A stretch of DNA of 64,000 nucleotides, from positions 62,001-126,000 of the forward strand of contig JALOCJ010000006.1 of assembly GCA_023227825.1 (NCBI GenBank), written 5' to 3'. The notes beneath the pieces were generated by a model. The model did no database searches. It worked only from the letters and a program-made list of their open reading frames with translations, and was not told the DNA's origin. This DNA is from Candidatus Cloacimonas sp. Its GTDB lineage: Bacteria > Cloacimonadota > Cloacimonadia > Cloacimonadales > Cloacimonadaceae. Of the stretch, positions 29,323 through 37,836 are shown in pieces. A program made the translations under genes and the position numbers. Positions within the stretch are counted from its first letter, which is position 1. The number at the start of each line of letters is the position of its first letter.

Positions 29323-30294
29323 TTATTCAATATTATATCTTAAGCTAACCTGATTAGTTAATCCCAGGTCTCCGTAAGAAGCAACTGCATAATCAAGAGA
29401 GATTTTTTTCCAAATCCATCCTATACCTAAACTTATTCCGGAAGTCCATTCCATATTCCCACCCAGATAATAATCTCCGGCATTGGTTTTAAATCCTCCT
29501 CTCAGAACTAACGCAGGATGGACTCTTTGTTCAACTCCAAATTTACCCAAAAAGTTTTCTCCGTTGGCTTTTGTAATATCTATATTCAGCAGAGTATTTT
29601 TCCCCACATCTATCCCTAAACCTGCACCATAAGTAAAAGGGATACCTTCAGAGTATTTTTTGTCGCTGTAGTGGCTTATTTGGAAACCTAAATTGCGGGC
29701 TGAAAGACCTACCTTTATTCTTTCGTTGGCAGTATGATGCAGAATACCCAGATCTATTAACACCGCAGAAGCTGATTTATCATCTATCTGATCTAAAACA
29801 AGTTTTATACTGCCTCCGGCATCCAATGCAGGACTTATAAATTTTGCCAAAGTAAAGCCGGCTAATATATCCTGAGCAGTAAAAGAGTCATTCAATTCAA
29901 TAAACTCTCCATTTGCCCCAACATCAGTTCTGTCTATAGAGCCCGAATTCCAATAGTTTAAAAAGAATCCGTAAGAAGTATATATGTTTTTAGGAACAAC
30001 ATAACTTACAGAACCACCTCCGGAACCCACAAAATGGTCCGCAAAGGTTGTAAAAACACCTTGATTGGGAACTCTGATTATGGATGCAGGATTAAATTGC
30101 ATACCATCAAAATTTTTTGCTCTCCCCAGCATTGCTTGACCCATACCGTTTGCTCTGGCAGAATAAATTATCTTTAAGGTAGAGAAACCAGTGGTTCCGG
30201 CGTCTTGATGCTGTGCCAGCAATGGCGTAAAAAAAAGAACACTAAACGCCAAGCTGAGGAAGCAGCTCTTCTTCCAATAATTGAACTTTTTCAT
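29323..30294 (-). CDS. PorV/PorQ-like outer-membrane protein
   Basis: 323 aa from ATG 30294 (AAAGGGA six bases before it; the ATG at 30309 is less well placed). It has signal peptide MKKFNYWKKSCFLSLAFSVL then LLAQ, and the family's mature start TGFSTLKIIYSARANGMGQA with FNPASI, diagnostic of the PorV/PorQ/UPF0164 barrels linked to type IX secretion. Glycine-rich beta-strands continue to the end VSLRYNIE. It starts inside the PTS IIA-like gene (53-bp overlap), so the two must be co-expressed. It may serve one of the FlgD-tailed exported proteins encoded in this window. Confidence 0.82.
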   Translation of the reverse strand: MKKFNYWKKSCFLSLAFSVLFFTPLLAQHQDAGTTGFSTLKIIYSARANGMGQAMLGRAKNFDGMQFNPASIIRVPNQGVFTTFADHFVGSGGGSVSYVVPKNIYTSYGFFLNYWNSGSIDRTDVGANGEFIELNDSFTAQDILAGFTLAKFISPALDAGGSIKLVLDQIDDKSASAVLIDLGILHHTANERIKVGLSARNLGFQISHYSDKKYSEGIPFTYGAGLGIDVGKNTLLNIDITKANGENFLGKFGVEQRVHPALVLRGGFKTNAGDYYLGGNMEWTSGISLGIGWIWKKISLDYAVASYGDLGLTNQVSLRYNIE

Positions 30295-30715
30295 ACAAAT
30301 CCCTTTCATCTTTGGCTTGTAACAATGTTTCCCGGTTTTCTTCCCGCCTTAAAAATTCCGATAAGGAACGCAAAATCTTCATATAATCCTGATTAGAACT
30401 TTGGGGAACGGCTATCATAAAAACCAAATGCACAGGTAAATTATCCAAACTGGAGAAAGCCAAATCCTGTTTTACTAAACAAACAGCTATTCGCAAACAG
30501 CTGACTGTAAGGTCCCTGGCATGGGGAATTGCAATCCCTTTCCCGATACCTGTGCTCATTATTTCTTCTCTTCCTTTAACTGCTGCCAGAAATCGGTCCG
30601 GAAAACTTAAACAACCGCTTTCAGACAGCAAATTTGCCATATATTGCAGGCAGGCATTTTTGTTCTCGAACTTCTCAACAATTTTGACCAGTTCGGGCAT
30701 AAAAAGCTTGTTCAT
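30242..30715 (-). CDS. PTS EIIA-2 (fructose/nitrogen-type) domain protein
   Basis: 157 aa, a single EIIA domain. The phosphorylated His lies in GIGKGIAIPHARDL, followed by the conserved strand LVFMIAVPQSSNQDYMKILRSLSEFL. Such stand-alone domains act as PtsN-like regulators or feed a sugar PTS permease; no EIIBC or HPr gene is nearby, so a regulatory role is more likely. It is the first gene of the eight-gene operon and overlaps the PorV-like gene. The C-terminal end (after about residue 140) is encoded in the overlap. Confidence 0.85.
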   Translation of the reverse strand: MNKLFMPELVKIVEKFENKNACLQYMANLLSESGCLSFPDRFLAAVKGREEIMSTGIGKGIAIPHARDLTVSCLRIAVCLVKQDLAFSSLDNLPVHLVFMIAVPQSSNQDYMKILRSLSEFLRREENRETLLQAKDERDLYEKVQLLEEELLPQLGV

Positions 30716-30887
30716 TGTCTCACCATAAATTTTCGTAAATTACCTTATTTTTTTGGGCAAGATATAAGTCAACCAAAATTCTTCTTATTTTTTAGATTAT
30801 TGCTTTAAAGATTTCAGTTTTGAAAATTGGGAGTTGAGAATGAAAAATGAATGATGTGAAATAGTGAAATTGACAGGTTAGAGCTAA

Positions 30888-30925
30888 GAGCAAAGGGCAG
30901 AGAGCGGAGAGATTTTTTTCGGAAT
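30888..30925. repeat. 7-bp-period tract
   Basis: Four or five consecutive heptamers of the pattern GRGCNRA: GAGCTAA, GAGCAAA, GGGCAGA, GAGCGGA, GAGATTT. The same word family occurs around 62890-62920 (other strand) and at 63781-63810 next to the four-helix-bundle genes. Confidence 0.7.
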
Positions 30926-31208
30926 AAATTATGTCTTCGTTCTTTCCTGTCCTCTAATATCAAATGCTAAATGCCATATAAAAATTCAGCTAAATTATAT
31001 AGTTTTCATATTGAAAATGCATAAATATATTTCTGTCTGATGTGGATTCGTGTCAAAGCATAAGTTCGGAGATTTCTATGCAATATAGCTGTCATACCAA
31101 AAGGGAAACAAGGTTAATAGAGAAAAGGAATTGGCGAAGAAAAAATTTGCCTTAACCTTTTTTCCCTATTACATATTCATAATTTATAGTGCCTAAAATT
31201 AAAAATTT

Positions 31209-31556
31209 ATTCTATGTTGCAATAATTTAGCTTGCAAGTTACGAGACGATTAACTGTTTTTAGACAGCGCATTATTTCCTGCCAAGTTGATTCTTTTAGA
31301 CAGCTTTAACAATTCTTAAACGATTCCTTTACGCCGTAAAGGTATTGTTTAAGAATCGTTAAAGAGTCGTTAAAGAGTCGTTATAGAACTGACTATGTAA
31401 CAAATAGTTAGACAAAGTCCACAAGGTAATTTAGTAAATAAAGATAAGGAATGGGAGAATTGCTTCTGTCTTTTAATTTCATTTTTTTATTGGCACAGAA
31501 AGATATAATCATTATTTATGGCTTAGCAGTAAAAATTTTGTATTATATACATCCTG
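31209..31556 (+). repeat. Dispersed noncoding element with 11-bp-iteron hairpin, copy 2
   Basis: It aligns with 55440-55890 from TTGCAATAATTTA through the conserved ATTATTTCCTGCCAAGT block, the hairpin, the GTCCACAAGGTAATTTAGTA block and a tail (GATATAATCATTATTTATGG then TTTTGTATTA). The hairpin pairs 31308-31332 with 31336-31360, 25 bp with about 3 mismatches and a 3-nt loop (core CCTTTAC, GCC, GTAAAGG). GTTAAAGAGTC then repeats with an 11-bp period just downstream. The word TTTTAGACAG occurs twice, before and after the conserved block. Confidence 0.75.
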
Positions 31557-31657
31557 AAAATCCCATACCGATTCTTTAACAGGTGAAATATATAAAATCC
31601 GGGAACTGTTCTTTTTTCGCATTGCCATTCTGCTTACTTGATCATCTTATAATCCTT

Positions 31658-31712
31658 TAACACTTCCGTAACAACCCCGTAACGGAACTACGGAAGTGTT
31701 ACGGAAGTGTTA
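31658..31712 (+). repeat. Long hairpin built from 11-bp iterons, variant word
   Basis: The arms 31658-31681 and 31689-31712 pair over 24 bp with about 3 mismatches and a 7-nt loop. The right arm is a tandem of the 11-mer CGGAAGTGTTA, followed by a third variant (CGGGGTCGTTA, to 31723). The architecture equals the hairpin of the dispersed element but the repeated word is different. Confidence 0.75.
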
Positions 31713-32228
31713 CGGGGTCGTTACTTATTCTAATATATATCAAGCTATTACTTAAATCAAGAAAAAATGGACAGAAGAAGGAGCTAATTTATTAGGGTTC
31801 AAATATTTAATAAAGATATTATAAGAAGGGTAAACCGTAAAAAAACAAAAAAGTTAAAAGATAAAACCTGTTTTGAACATAGCAGAAAAAACGCCTTCTG
31901 AATTTGTATCTATTTAAGTGATAATATATTAAGGATTAACCGAAGCATTAAGATTTGTAGGATTTCGGGATTTTTATTACCACAGGTTTAATTTCAAAAC
32001 ACCTCTATTTCAAGGATATTCAACATCTTAACTCCTTTTTTCCGCTATAAATTACAAAACGAGAAATGAAAAAAATCTCATTTATTCCGTGTAGAGTATT
32101 CAATGCATTGGCATTTACATCTTTGTATTTTATTTCCTTCAAACCGCAAACCCTTTTTTAAGTTGACACAATCTCTGACATTGCAATCTTTGTTTTATGC
32201 TGTCAGATACAGTAATAATAGAGGTATT

Positions 32229-33398
32229 ATGCGTAAGAAATGGTGGATAATAATAGCCATAGTAATTCTGATTCTGGTGGTTTTGTTTTTAGGAAAAAGC
32301 TGTGGCAAGAAAAAGCAAACTGAAAAAGTAACCCCAACAGAGACAGAAACTTATACAGTTAAACGGGGAGATATTTCTTCCCGGATAGAAATTACCGGTG
32401 AAGTTCAACCGGAAGTTGTAGTTTCCTTAAAATCAAAAGTCAGCGGGAAAATCGTAAAATTTTATGCAGGTGAAAACGATTATGTTACTTCGGGACAAAT
32501 AATTGCCGATATTGAACCGGATTATAATCAGGCAAATACACTCTTCAATACGAAGGCAATGTTGCAAAAAGCGGAAATGAACTTAAAAAATGCCCGGAAG
32601 GAATTGGCTGATAAAACAATTCTTCTGCAAAAACAATTTATTTCGCAAGAAGAATATAATAAAACCTCAGATGCCCTTAAAGAAGCAGAAATTGAATATG
32701 CTCAAGCCAGCAGTCAATATGAAATGATTCGTGATCTGGATGTTCCGGGAAAAGTTACTCATGTTTATGCTACTGCCAGTGGAGTTGTTATTGAGCGAAA
32801 TATCAACGAAGGTGAAATGGTTCAATCAAGTTTAACCAGTTTTGGTGAAGGTACAGTGATTATGAAAATTGCCGATTTAAACAAGATGATTGTAAAAAGC
32901 AACATCAACGAAGTGGATATTTCCAAATTCAAACTGAATCAGATAGCAGAAATAACTTTGGATGCTCTTCCCTATGAACAATATAAAGGCAGGGTTATAA
33001 AAATTGCTCCGCAGGCAATTATTGAAAACAATGCTAAGGTTTTTCCCATTGAAATTAATCTCAATGCCAGCGGTAAGGTCGTTAAACCTGGAATGACAGC
33101 GAATGTAACTATTTTGGCTGATTCGCGAAATAATGTTTTGGTAATTCCGATTAGAGCCGTGTTCAGTAATGATTTAAACCAGGATATTGTTTATCTCGTT
33201 ACTAAAACAAAGATTTCCGATACGAAAACAAACCCCAAAAGCAAGGAAAAAACTTCCTCAGACACCAATTCAGTTGCTACTCCCGTTAAGCTTGGAACTA
33301 ATGATTTATTGCAAGTGGAAGTTATAGAAGGGCTTAAAGAAGGAGATATAATTTTACTGAACGAGCCGCTTACCAACAATAATAAAATGTTTATGTAA
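32229..33398 (+). CDS. HlyD/MacA-like membrane-fusion (periplasmic adaptor) protein
   Basis: 389 aa from ATG 32229, preferred over the upstream ATG at 32103 because GAGG lies 4-5 bp before it and the membrane helix then sits at the N-terminus (KKWWIIIAIVILILVVLFLG). Domains follow the adaptor order: barrel-sandwich/lipoyl half (ITGEVQPEVVVSLKSKVSGK), a short coiled-coil hairpin rich in Lys/Glu/Ala, the second lipoyl half (ASGVVIERNINEGEMVQSSL), and a beta-barrel (VDISKFKLNQIAEITLDALP). It links an inner-membrane ABC transporter to the outside. The ATPase gene follows after 1 bp. The Thr/Lys/Ser-rich loop near residues 327-345 is low in complexity. Confidence 0.88.
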   Translation: MRKKWWIIIAIVILILVVLFLGKSCGKKKQTEKVTPTETETYTVKRGDISSRIEITGEVQPEVVVSLKSKVSGKIVKFYAGENDYVTSGQIIADIEPDYNQANTLFNTKAMLQKAEMNLKNARKELADKTILLQKQFISQEEYNKTSDALKEAEIEYAQASSQYEMIRDLDVPGKVTHVYATASGVVIERNINEGEMVQSSLTSFGEGTVIMKIADLNKMIVKSNINEVDISKFKLNQIAEITLDALPYEQYKGRVIKIAPQAIIENNAKVFPIEINLNASGKVVKPGMTANVTILADSRNNVLVIPIRAVFSNDLNQDIVYLVTKTKISDTKTNPKSKEKTSSDTNSVATPVKLGTNDLLQVEVIEGLKEGDIILLNEPLTNNNKMFM

Positions 33399-33399
33399 G

Positions 33400-34629
33400 A
33401 TGATAAAAATAGATAAACTGAGCCGAAATTTCGGTGACATCAAAGCTGTAGACGAAATCAGTTTCTGTATTCAAGATAAAGAAATTGTAGGTTTTTTAGG
33501 TCCTAATGGAGCTGGTAAAACAACAACTCTGAGAATGATTGTCGGCTATTTGCAACCCGCTTCCGGGAATATTGAAATTGATGGCGAAAGCATTTTTACC
33601 GATCCGTTAAAAGCCTGCAGACAAATTGGCTATTTACCGGAACAAAATCCTCTATATGACGAGATGACGGTAGTAGAATTATTAGCATATTTTGCTGCTT
33701 TGCGTAAATTAAAACGGGATTATTTTCGGGAACGCCTGAATTTTGTAGAAAAAAACTGCGGACTTAAAGAGGTCTTGAATCAAAGAATAGGCACCCTATC
33801 TAAGGGCTATCGTCAAAGAACAGGTTTAGCACAGGCAATTTTGCACGACCCGAAAATTTTGCTTTTAGATGAACCCACTTCCGGTCTTGATCCTAATCAA
33901 ATTATTGAAATTCGTGAACTTATCCGGGAATTAGGGAAAGAGAAAATGGTTTTACTTTCCAGTCATATTATGCAGGAAGTTCAGGCACTTTGTGATAGAG
34001 TAGTAATAATTAATAAAGGCAAAATTATCGTTGATGACACAATAGAGAACCTGCCCAATTATCTGAATAGAAGCACTATGTTAATTCTGGAAGTGCAGGG
34101 GGAAAATATAGATTTTTCCGATTTTACGGCAAAATATCCTTTCGTGGAACTGAAAATTCTTTCCCGGGATGAAACCTCCTGCAAAATTAGCGTTTATGAG
34201 ACCTCCGGAAGGTTGATGTCCTCATCAACCACGGAACAAAATAGCTCTAAAATTAGCGTTAATGAGCCCTCCGGAAGGTTGATGTCCTCATCAACCACGG
34301 AACAAAATAGTTCTAAAATTAGCGTTAATGAGCCCTCCGGAAGGTTGATGTCCTCATCAACCACGGAACAAAATAGCTCTAAAATTGGTGTAAATGAGCC
34401 CTCCGAATTTGATTTACGAAAAGAAATTTCCAGTTTTATCAGAGACAAAGGTTGGCTGATTTTAGAATTTTCCACCAGCAAAATGAGTTTGGAATCCATT
34501 TTTCATGAACTCACCATAGAAAACTATTATGAATCGGAAATTGAAGAAAAGCTACCTTCGGAACAAGAGTTTATGGAAGAAGAACATACAAAACCGGAGG
34601 AAGTAAACAGTATTAAGGAAGAGCAATGA
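33400..34629 (+). CDS. ABC transporter ATPase (GldA-like) with in-frame repeat insertion
   Basis: 409 aa. A normal ABC ATPase occupies residues 1-230: Walker A GPNGAGKT (34-41), Q-loop near LPEQNPLYD, signature LSKGYRQ (133-139), Walker B ILLLDEPTSGLD (153-164), H-loop SSHIMQ. It resembles GldA/NatA-type ATPases of ABC-2 exporters. The C-terminal region is expanded by a 22-aa unit (SGRLMSSSTTEQNSSKISVN then EP) present three times, about residues 268-334, followed by a partial fourth repeat of the linker. The DNA beneath is the REP-like hairpin. The protein ends in a Glu-rich tail. It overlaps the permease gene by 4 bp. Confidence 0.93.
   Translation: MIKIDKLSRNFGDIKAVDEISFCIQDKEIVGFLGPNGAGKTTTLRMIVGYLQPASGNIEIDGESIFTDPLKACRQIGYLPEQNPLYDEMTVVELLAYFAALRKLKRDYFRERLNFVEKNCGLKEVLNQRIGTLSKGYRQRTGLAQAILHDPKILLLDEPTSGLDPNQIIEIRELIRELGKEKMVLLSSHIMQEVQALCDRVVIINKGKIIVDDTIENLPNYLNRSTMLILEVQGENIDFSDFTAKYPFVELKILSRDETSCKISVYETSGRLMSSSTTEQNSSKISVNEPSGRLMSSSTTEQNSSKISVNEPSGRLMSSSTTEQNSSKIGVNEPSEFDLRKEISSFIRDKGWLILEFSTSKMSLESIFHELTIENYYESEIEEKLPSEQEFMEEEHTKPEEVNSIKEEQ
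34205..34362. repeat. Three REP-like hairpins inside the ABC ATPase gene
   Basis: Copies lie at 34205-34230, 34271-34296 and 34337-34362, each CCGGAA then GGTTGATG, TCCT, CATCAACC, with a 66-bp (22-codon) period. The length is a multiple of three and the frame stays open, so the element is translated as SGRLMSSSTT. The three copies are nearly identical, which implies recent tandem duplication after insertion. Confidence 0.95.
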
Positions 34630-35348
34630 AAACCGTTTTTACGATTGCTAAGAAAGAATATGAACTTGCTTTACGCTCAATTTCCACCTATATTGTCTAT
34701 ATCCTGTTTTTAGTTATTATCGGGCTAATTTTTTCCAATATGGTTTTTAAAATTGCGAGAGCAGAATTAAGGTTTTTGTTTGATATTATGCATATTATCT
34801 TTCTATTTTACATTCCAGCTATTACAATGGGCAGTATAGCTAAAGAAAGGCAAACGGGAACTTTTGAATTGCTTTCTACTTTGCCGATAAAGCTTTCTTC
34901 TATTGTTTGGGGGAAAATTTTATCTGCTTTATTGCAAATTATTACGATCATTATTCTTTCGCTCGTTTTCTTCGGCATTATTATTGTTTTTGGAGAAGGA
35001 ATTGATTACGGAGCTATAATTTGCGGTTATATAGGTCTTATTTTAGCGGGATTAGCTTATGCTTCCATAGGAGTTTTTGCTTCCAGTTTTCCCAGCAATC
35101 AAATTTTAGCTTTTGTGCTTGCTTTACTTATTTCTGCAATTTTTTATTTACTGAAGTTCATTTTACCGCTTTTACCTTTTGGTTTGGTGCCAATTGTCCA
35201 ATACTTTAGTTTTGATTATCATTTAAGCAGTTTCCTGAAAGGAGTGATAGACACCCGGGATATTCTCTTTTTTCTTGCTATTACAGTTATTTTTGCTTTG
35301 CTGGCTCAATTTAACCTGCAAAGCAAAAATTTGATGCAGGAGCGTTAA
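34626..35348 (+). CDS. ABC-2 type permease (GldF-like)
   Basis: 240 aa with six hydrophobic segments, the usual layout of ABC-2 exporters. The second loop carries the family motif MGSIAKERQTGTFELLSTLP, where a conserved Glu/Arg-rich turn couples to the ATPase. It overlaps the ATPase gene by 4 bp and is followed after 1 bp by the GldG-like gene. In gliding Bacteroidetes this subunit pairs with GldA and GldG; in non-gliding FCB bacteria the function of the homologues is not established. Confidence 0.88.
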   Translation: MKTVFTIAKKEYELALRSISTYIVYILFLVIIGLIFSNMVFKIARAELRFLFDIMHIIFLFYIPAITMGSIAKERQTGTFELLSTLPIKLSSIVWGKILSALLQIITIIILSLVFFGIIIVFGEGIDYGAIICGYIGLILAGLAYASIGVFASSFPSNQILAFVLALLISAIFYLLKFILPLLPFGLVPIVQYFSFDYHLSSFLKGVIDTRDILFFLAITVIFALLAQFNLQSKNLMQER

Positions 35349-35349
35349 A

Positions 35350-36915
35350 ATGAAAAAGGCAAAAAAGACCAGTTCCATTTTATCCAACCTGCTTATTAAG
35401 CTTGCAATCGTGTTAATGATTTTGCTGACCGGTTCTTATGCCAAAGTGCGCTGGGATTTTTCTAAGAACAAGAAATACTCACTTTCGCAGGTAAGCAGAG
35501 ATGCGGTAAGTAAATTGCAAGACAATATGGTAGTTAAACTATACTCCAGTAAGGATTTACCTGCTGAAATGGTGGCTTTAGACCGCTATGTAAAAGACCT
35601 TTTAGAAGAATATAAACAAGCGGGAAAAGGCAAATTCCATTATGAATTTATATCGGGACCAACTCCGGAAGAACTGAAAAATAAAGCCCGACAATATGGA
35701 ATAGGGGTTATGTATTTCCGCATTTTTGAAAATGATAAAACCACTACTAAAGAAGTTATCTACGGATTGGTTTTTGAATATCAGGGCAATTTTGAATCAA
35801 TGAATGTGCTGCCTAAAATGCAAAACCAACTGGAATATGCAATGACCTTGAAAATTCAAAAAATTACGCGTTATACATTACCCGATATAAGTGCCTTTGT
35901 GGATACTTTATATACACTGATGCCTAAACAGAAATATGAAAGTGAGCTTTATTCCAATTATAATGTCCATTTTACAAATCTGGTGGAACCACCGGCAAAA
36001 ACACCTGTGATGATAGTTCATTCCGGTTATGATTCTTTATCTGTTACCCAGCTTTACAATCTGGATCAGTTTTTAATGCAAGGGGGGAAACTGGTAGTTC
36101 TGGCAGATAAAATCTTTTCTGATAGCGAAACAGTAATGGAAATTCATTCCAATCTCTTTGATTTCCTGGAAAATAACGGCATAAAAATTAGCAGTGATAT
36201 TGCTATGGATATTTTCTGCGATTCCAGACAAATGGGTGTGGATACTAATATCTCTTTTCCTATCTATCCTGTTTTACGCGGTACGCAACATCCTATCACT
36301 CGTAATATGTCCAACATTATAATTTATATGGGGAATGGAATTATTTTCAAGAGAAAACCGGGATTAAAATTTCAAACTATTCTTGCCACATCTTCGCGCA
36401 GTGCATATTTAGAAGGACCCGATTATCAATTGGATTCCCGTTTATTCTTCAATCCCGATCCTGATGTTTTTACAAATCCTCCAATTCCTTTAGGAGCTAT
36501 TGTTGAAGGCAGAATGGAGAGTTATTTTAAAGGAAAACCCCAATCCCAATATCCCGATTTTGTTTCTGCAGTTCAGGATGGGAAAATAGTTATTTTCGGC
36601 GATAGGGAACTGTATATTGATCCCGATAAACCTATTTATGAAAATCGTTATCAGCTAATCTTAAATGCGGTGGATTGGCTTCTGGAGCGAAATGATATGA
36701 TCAATATCCGTTCTCGTCATTTACAGGATAGCATTCTGGATATAGCATATTATATGCATAAAAATAATCTCCTTTGGGGTGATCCGGCAAAAAGGGAACG
36801 CAGAATTAAAACGGAAATCAAAATTATTGCTACTTTGTTACCTTCTTTGATTCTTATTGCCGTGGGAGGTATAATATCATTAAACCGAAAACGCGCCAAA
36901 GAGGTTATAAAATGA
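35350..36915 (+). CDS. GldG-like ABC transporter auxiliary protein
   Basis: 521 aa. An N-terminal membrane helix (LLIKLAIVLMILLTGSYA) is followed by RWDFSKNKKYSLSQVSRDAV, the standard opening of ABC_transp_aux/GldG proteins, a long periplasmic part, and a C-terminal helix (IIATLLPSLILIAVGGIISL) before a short basic tail. Such proteins sit with ABC-2 transporters, holding a DUF4350-like substrate-binding fold on the outside of the inner membrane (VMIVHSGYDSLSVTQLYNLD and QFLMQGGKLVVLADK fit that fold). It overlaps the DUF4340 gene by 4 bp. Confidence 0.88.
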   Translation: MKKAKKTSSILSNLLIKLAIVLMILLTGSYAKVRWDFSKNKKYSLSQVSRDAVSKLQDNMVVKLYSSKDLPAEMVALDRYVKDLLEEYKQAGKGKFHYEFISGPTPEELKNKARQYGIGVMYFRIFENDKTTTKEVIYGLVFEYQGNFESMNVLPKMQNQLEYAMTLKIQKITRYTLPDISAFVDTLYTLMPKQKYESELYSNYNVHFTNLVEPPAKTPVMIVHSGYDSLSVTQLYNLDQFLMQGGKLVVLADKIFSDSETVMEIHSNLFDFLENNGIKISSDIAMDIFCDSRQMGVDTNISFPIYPVLRGTQHPITRNMSNIIIYMGNGIIFKRKPGLKFQTILATSSRSAYLEGPDYQLDSRLFFNPDPDVFTNPPIPLGAIVEGRMESYFKGKPQSQYPDFVSAVQDGKIVIFGDRELYIDPDKPIYENRYQLILNAVDWLLERNDMINIRSRHLQDSILDIAYYMHKNNLLWGDPAKRERRIKTEIKIIATLLPSLILIAVGGIISLNRKRAKEVIK

Positions 36916-37835
36916 AGAGGTCTAAACTAATTTTACTCCTTGTTTTGCTTGTTCTGATTATTCTATATCTCGTTTTAAGAACAAACCGACCTCAGGAAAA
37001 ACTTGCCCGGGTTTTTGATTTGGATACATTATCTATAAACCGAATTGAGATTTACGATGCGCAGGATACACTTAAAATGGTTAAGCAAAATAATGTCTGG
37101 AAGTTAATATATCCTGTTAGTTGGGAAGCAGATAGCTTAAAAATACGCGATTTGTTCAGGGAAGTGATTACCGCAAAATATGCTATAACTCCTATGGGAA
37201 CAGGCAAAGAAGCGCTGGAAAAATTTCATCAGAAGGACGCAGAAGCCCTGCATATCATTGTCAGTGATGAAAAAAAAAGCATTCATACCCTCTTTAGTAA
37301 TCTGGATAATCCTTATGATTATTTCCGCTATGCCGGTTCCGATAAGATCTATCAACTGAAAGCGAAAGTTACTAATAATTATAATACAGACCTTGCCAAC
37401 TGGCGTTCCCCTCATATTGTCAGCCATAAAGAAGAAGAACTGCTCAAAATTGAAGTTTCTCATCCTAAAAATAAATATACACTTACCAGGAACGGTTTTC
37501 AATGGATTTATCGGGATGCCCATCAGGAATTTAATATCCATCCTGCAAATATGGCAATGATCAAAATTCTGAATATCCTGGAAAAATTGGATACCTATAT
37601 TTTTGTGGATAGTGCTCAAGCTGAATATGCGCATAAATTTAAGAATCCCTATTGCACTGTAAAACTGTATTTAACAGGTAACCGCATGCAGGAGCTCAAA
37701 TTTATTGAACACACTCAAGGGTATTATTTAATGATGGTAGATAACGATCCGAATGTATTTTTTGTTGTTGTCTGGGATACTGTTTTTCGTTTTACTCGTC
37801 ATCCCGATATTTTTAAAATGCAGGGATTGGGCTGA
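36912..37835 (+). CDS. DUF4340-family periplasmic membrane-anchored protein
   Basis: 307 aa. One N-terminal membrane helix (LILLLVLLVLIILYLVLR) precedes a soluble part with the DUF4340 pattern: DTLSINRIEIYDAQDTLKMVK then NVWKLIYPVSWEADSLKIRD, and duplicate half-domains (KIEVSHPKNKYTLTRNGFQW). This family regularly follows GldG-like proteins. The exact role is not known; it probably completes the ABC complex at the periplasmic face. It overlaps the GldG-like gene by 4 bp and is followed by an acetyltransferase start after 1 bp. Confidence 0.85.
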   Translation: MKRSKLILLLVLLVLIILYLVLRTNRPQEKLARVFDLDTLSINRIEIYDAQDTLKMVKQNNVWKLIYPVSWEADSLKIRDLFREVITAKYAITPMGTGKEALEKFHQKDAEALHIIVSDEKKSIHTLFSNLDNPYDYFRYAGSDKIYQLKAKVTNNYNTDLANWRSPHIVSHKEEELLKIEVSHPKNKYTLTRNGFQWIYRDAHQEFNIHPANMAMIKILNILEKLDTYIFVDSAQAEYAHKFKNPYCTVKLYLTGNRMQELKFIEHTQGYYLMMVDNDPNVFFVVVWDTVFRFTRHPDIFKMQGLG

Positions 37836-37836
37836 A

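Larger units (their letters stand above)
30716..32228. other. 1.5-kb gene-free region between divergent operons
   Basis: It lies between the minus-strand PTS/glyS operon and the plus-strand ABC operon. It holds a heptamer tract (30888-30925), the second copy of the dispersed hairpin element (31209-31556) and a related long hairpin (31658-31712). I see no RNA gene and no convincing open frame; the frame that opens at 32103 is an upstream extension of the HlyD-like gene without ribosome site. GAGG at 32221-32224 serves that gene's ATG at 32229. Confidence 0.6.

Noticed and set aside
30716..32228. Insertion sequence remnant
   Set aside because: No transposase fragment or terminal repeats with target duplication were found; the structured repeats fit better as small noncoding elements.
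34194..34499. 101-aa minus-strand gene inside the ABC ATPase gene
   Set aside because: It is the antisense reading of the hairpin repeats; the plus-strand ATPase clearly owns the region.
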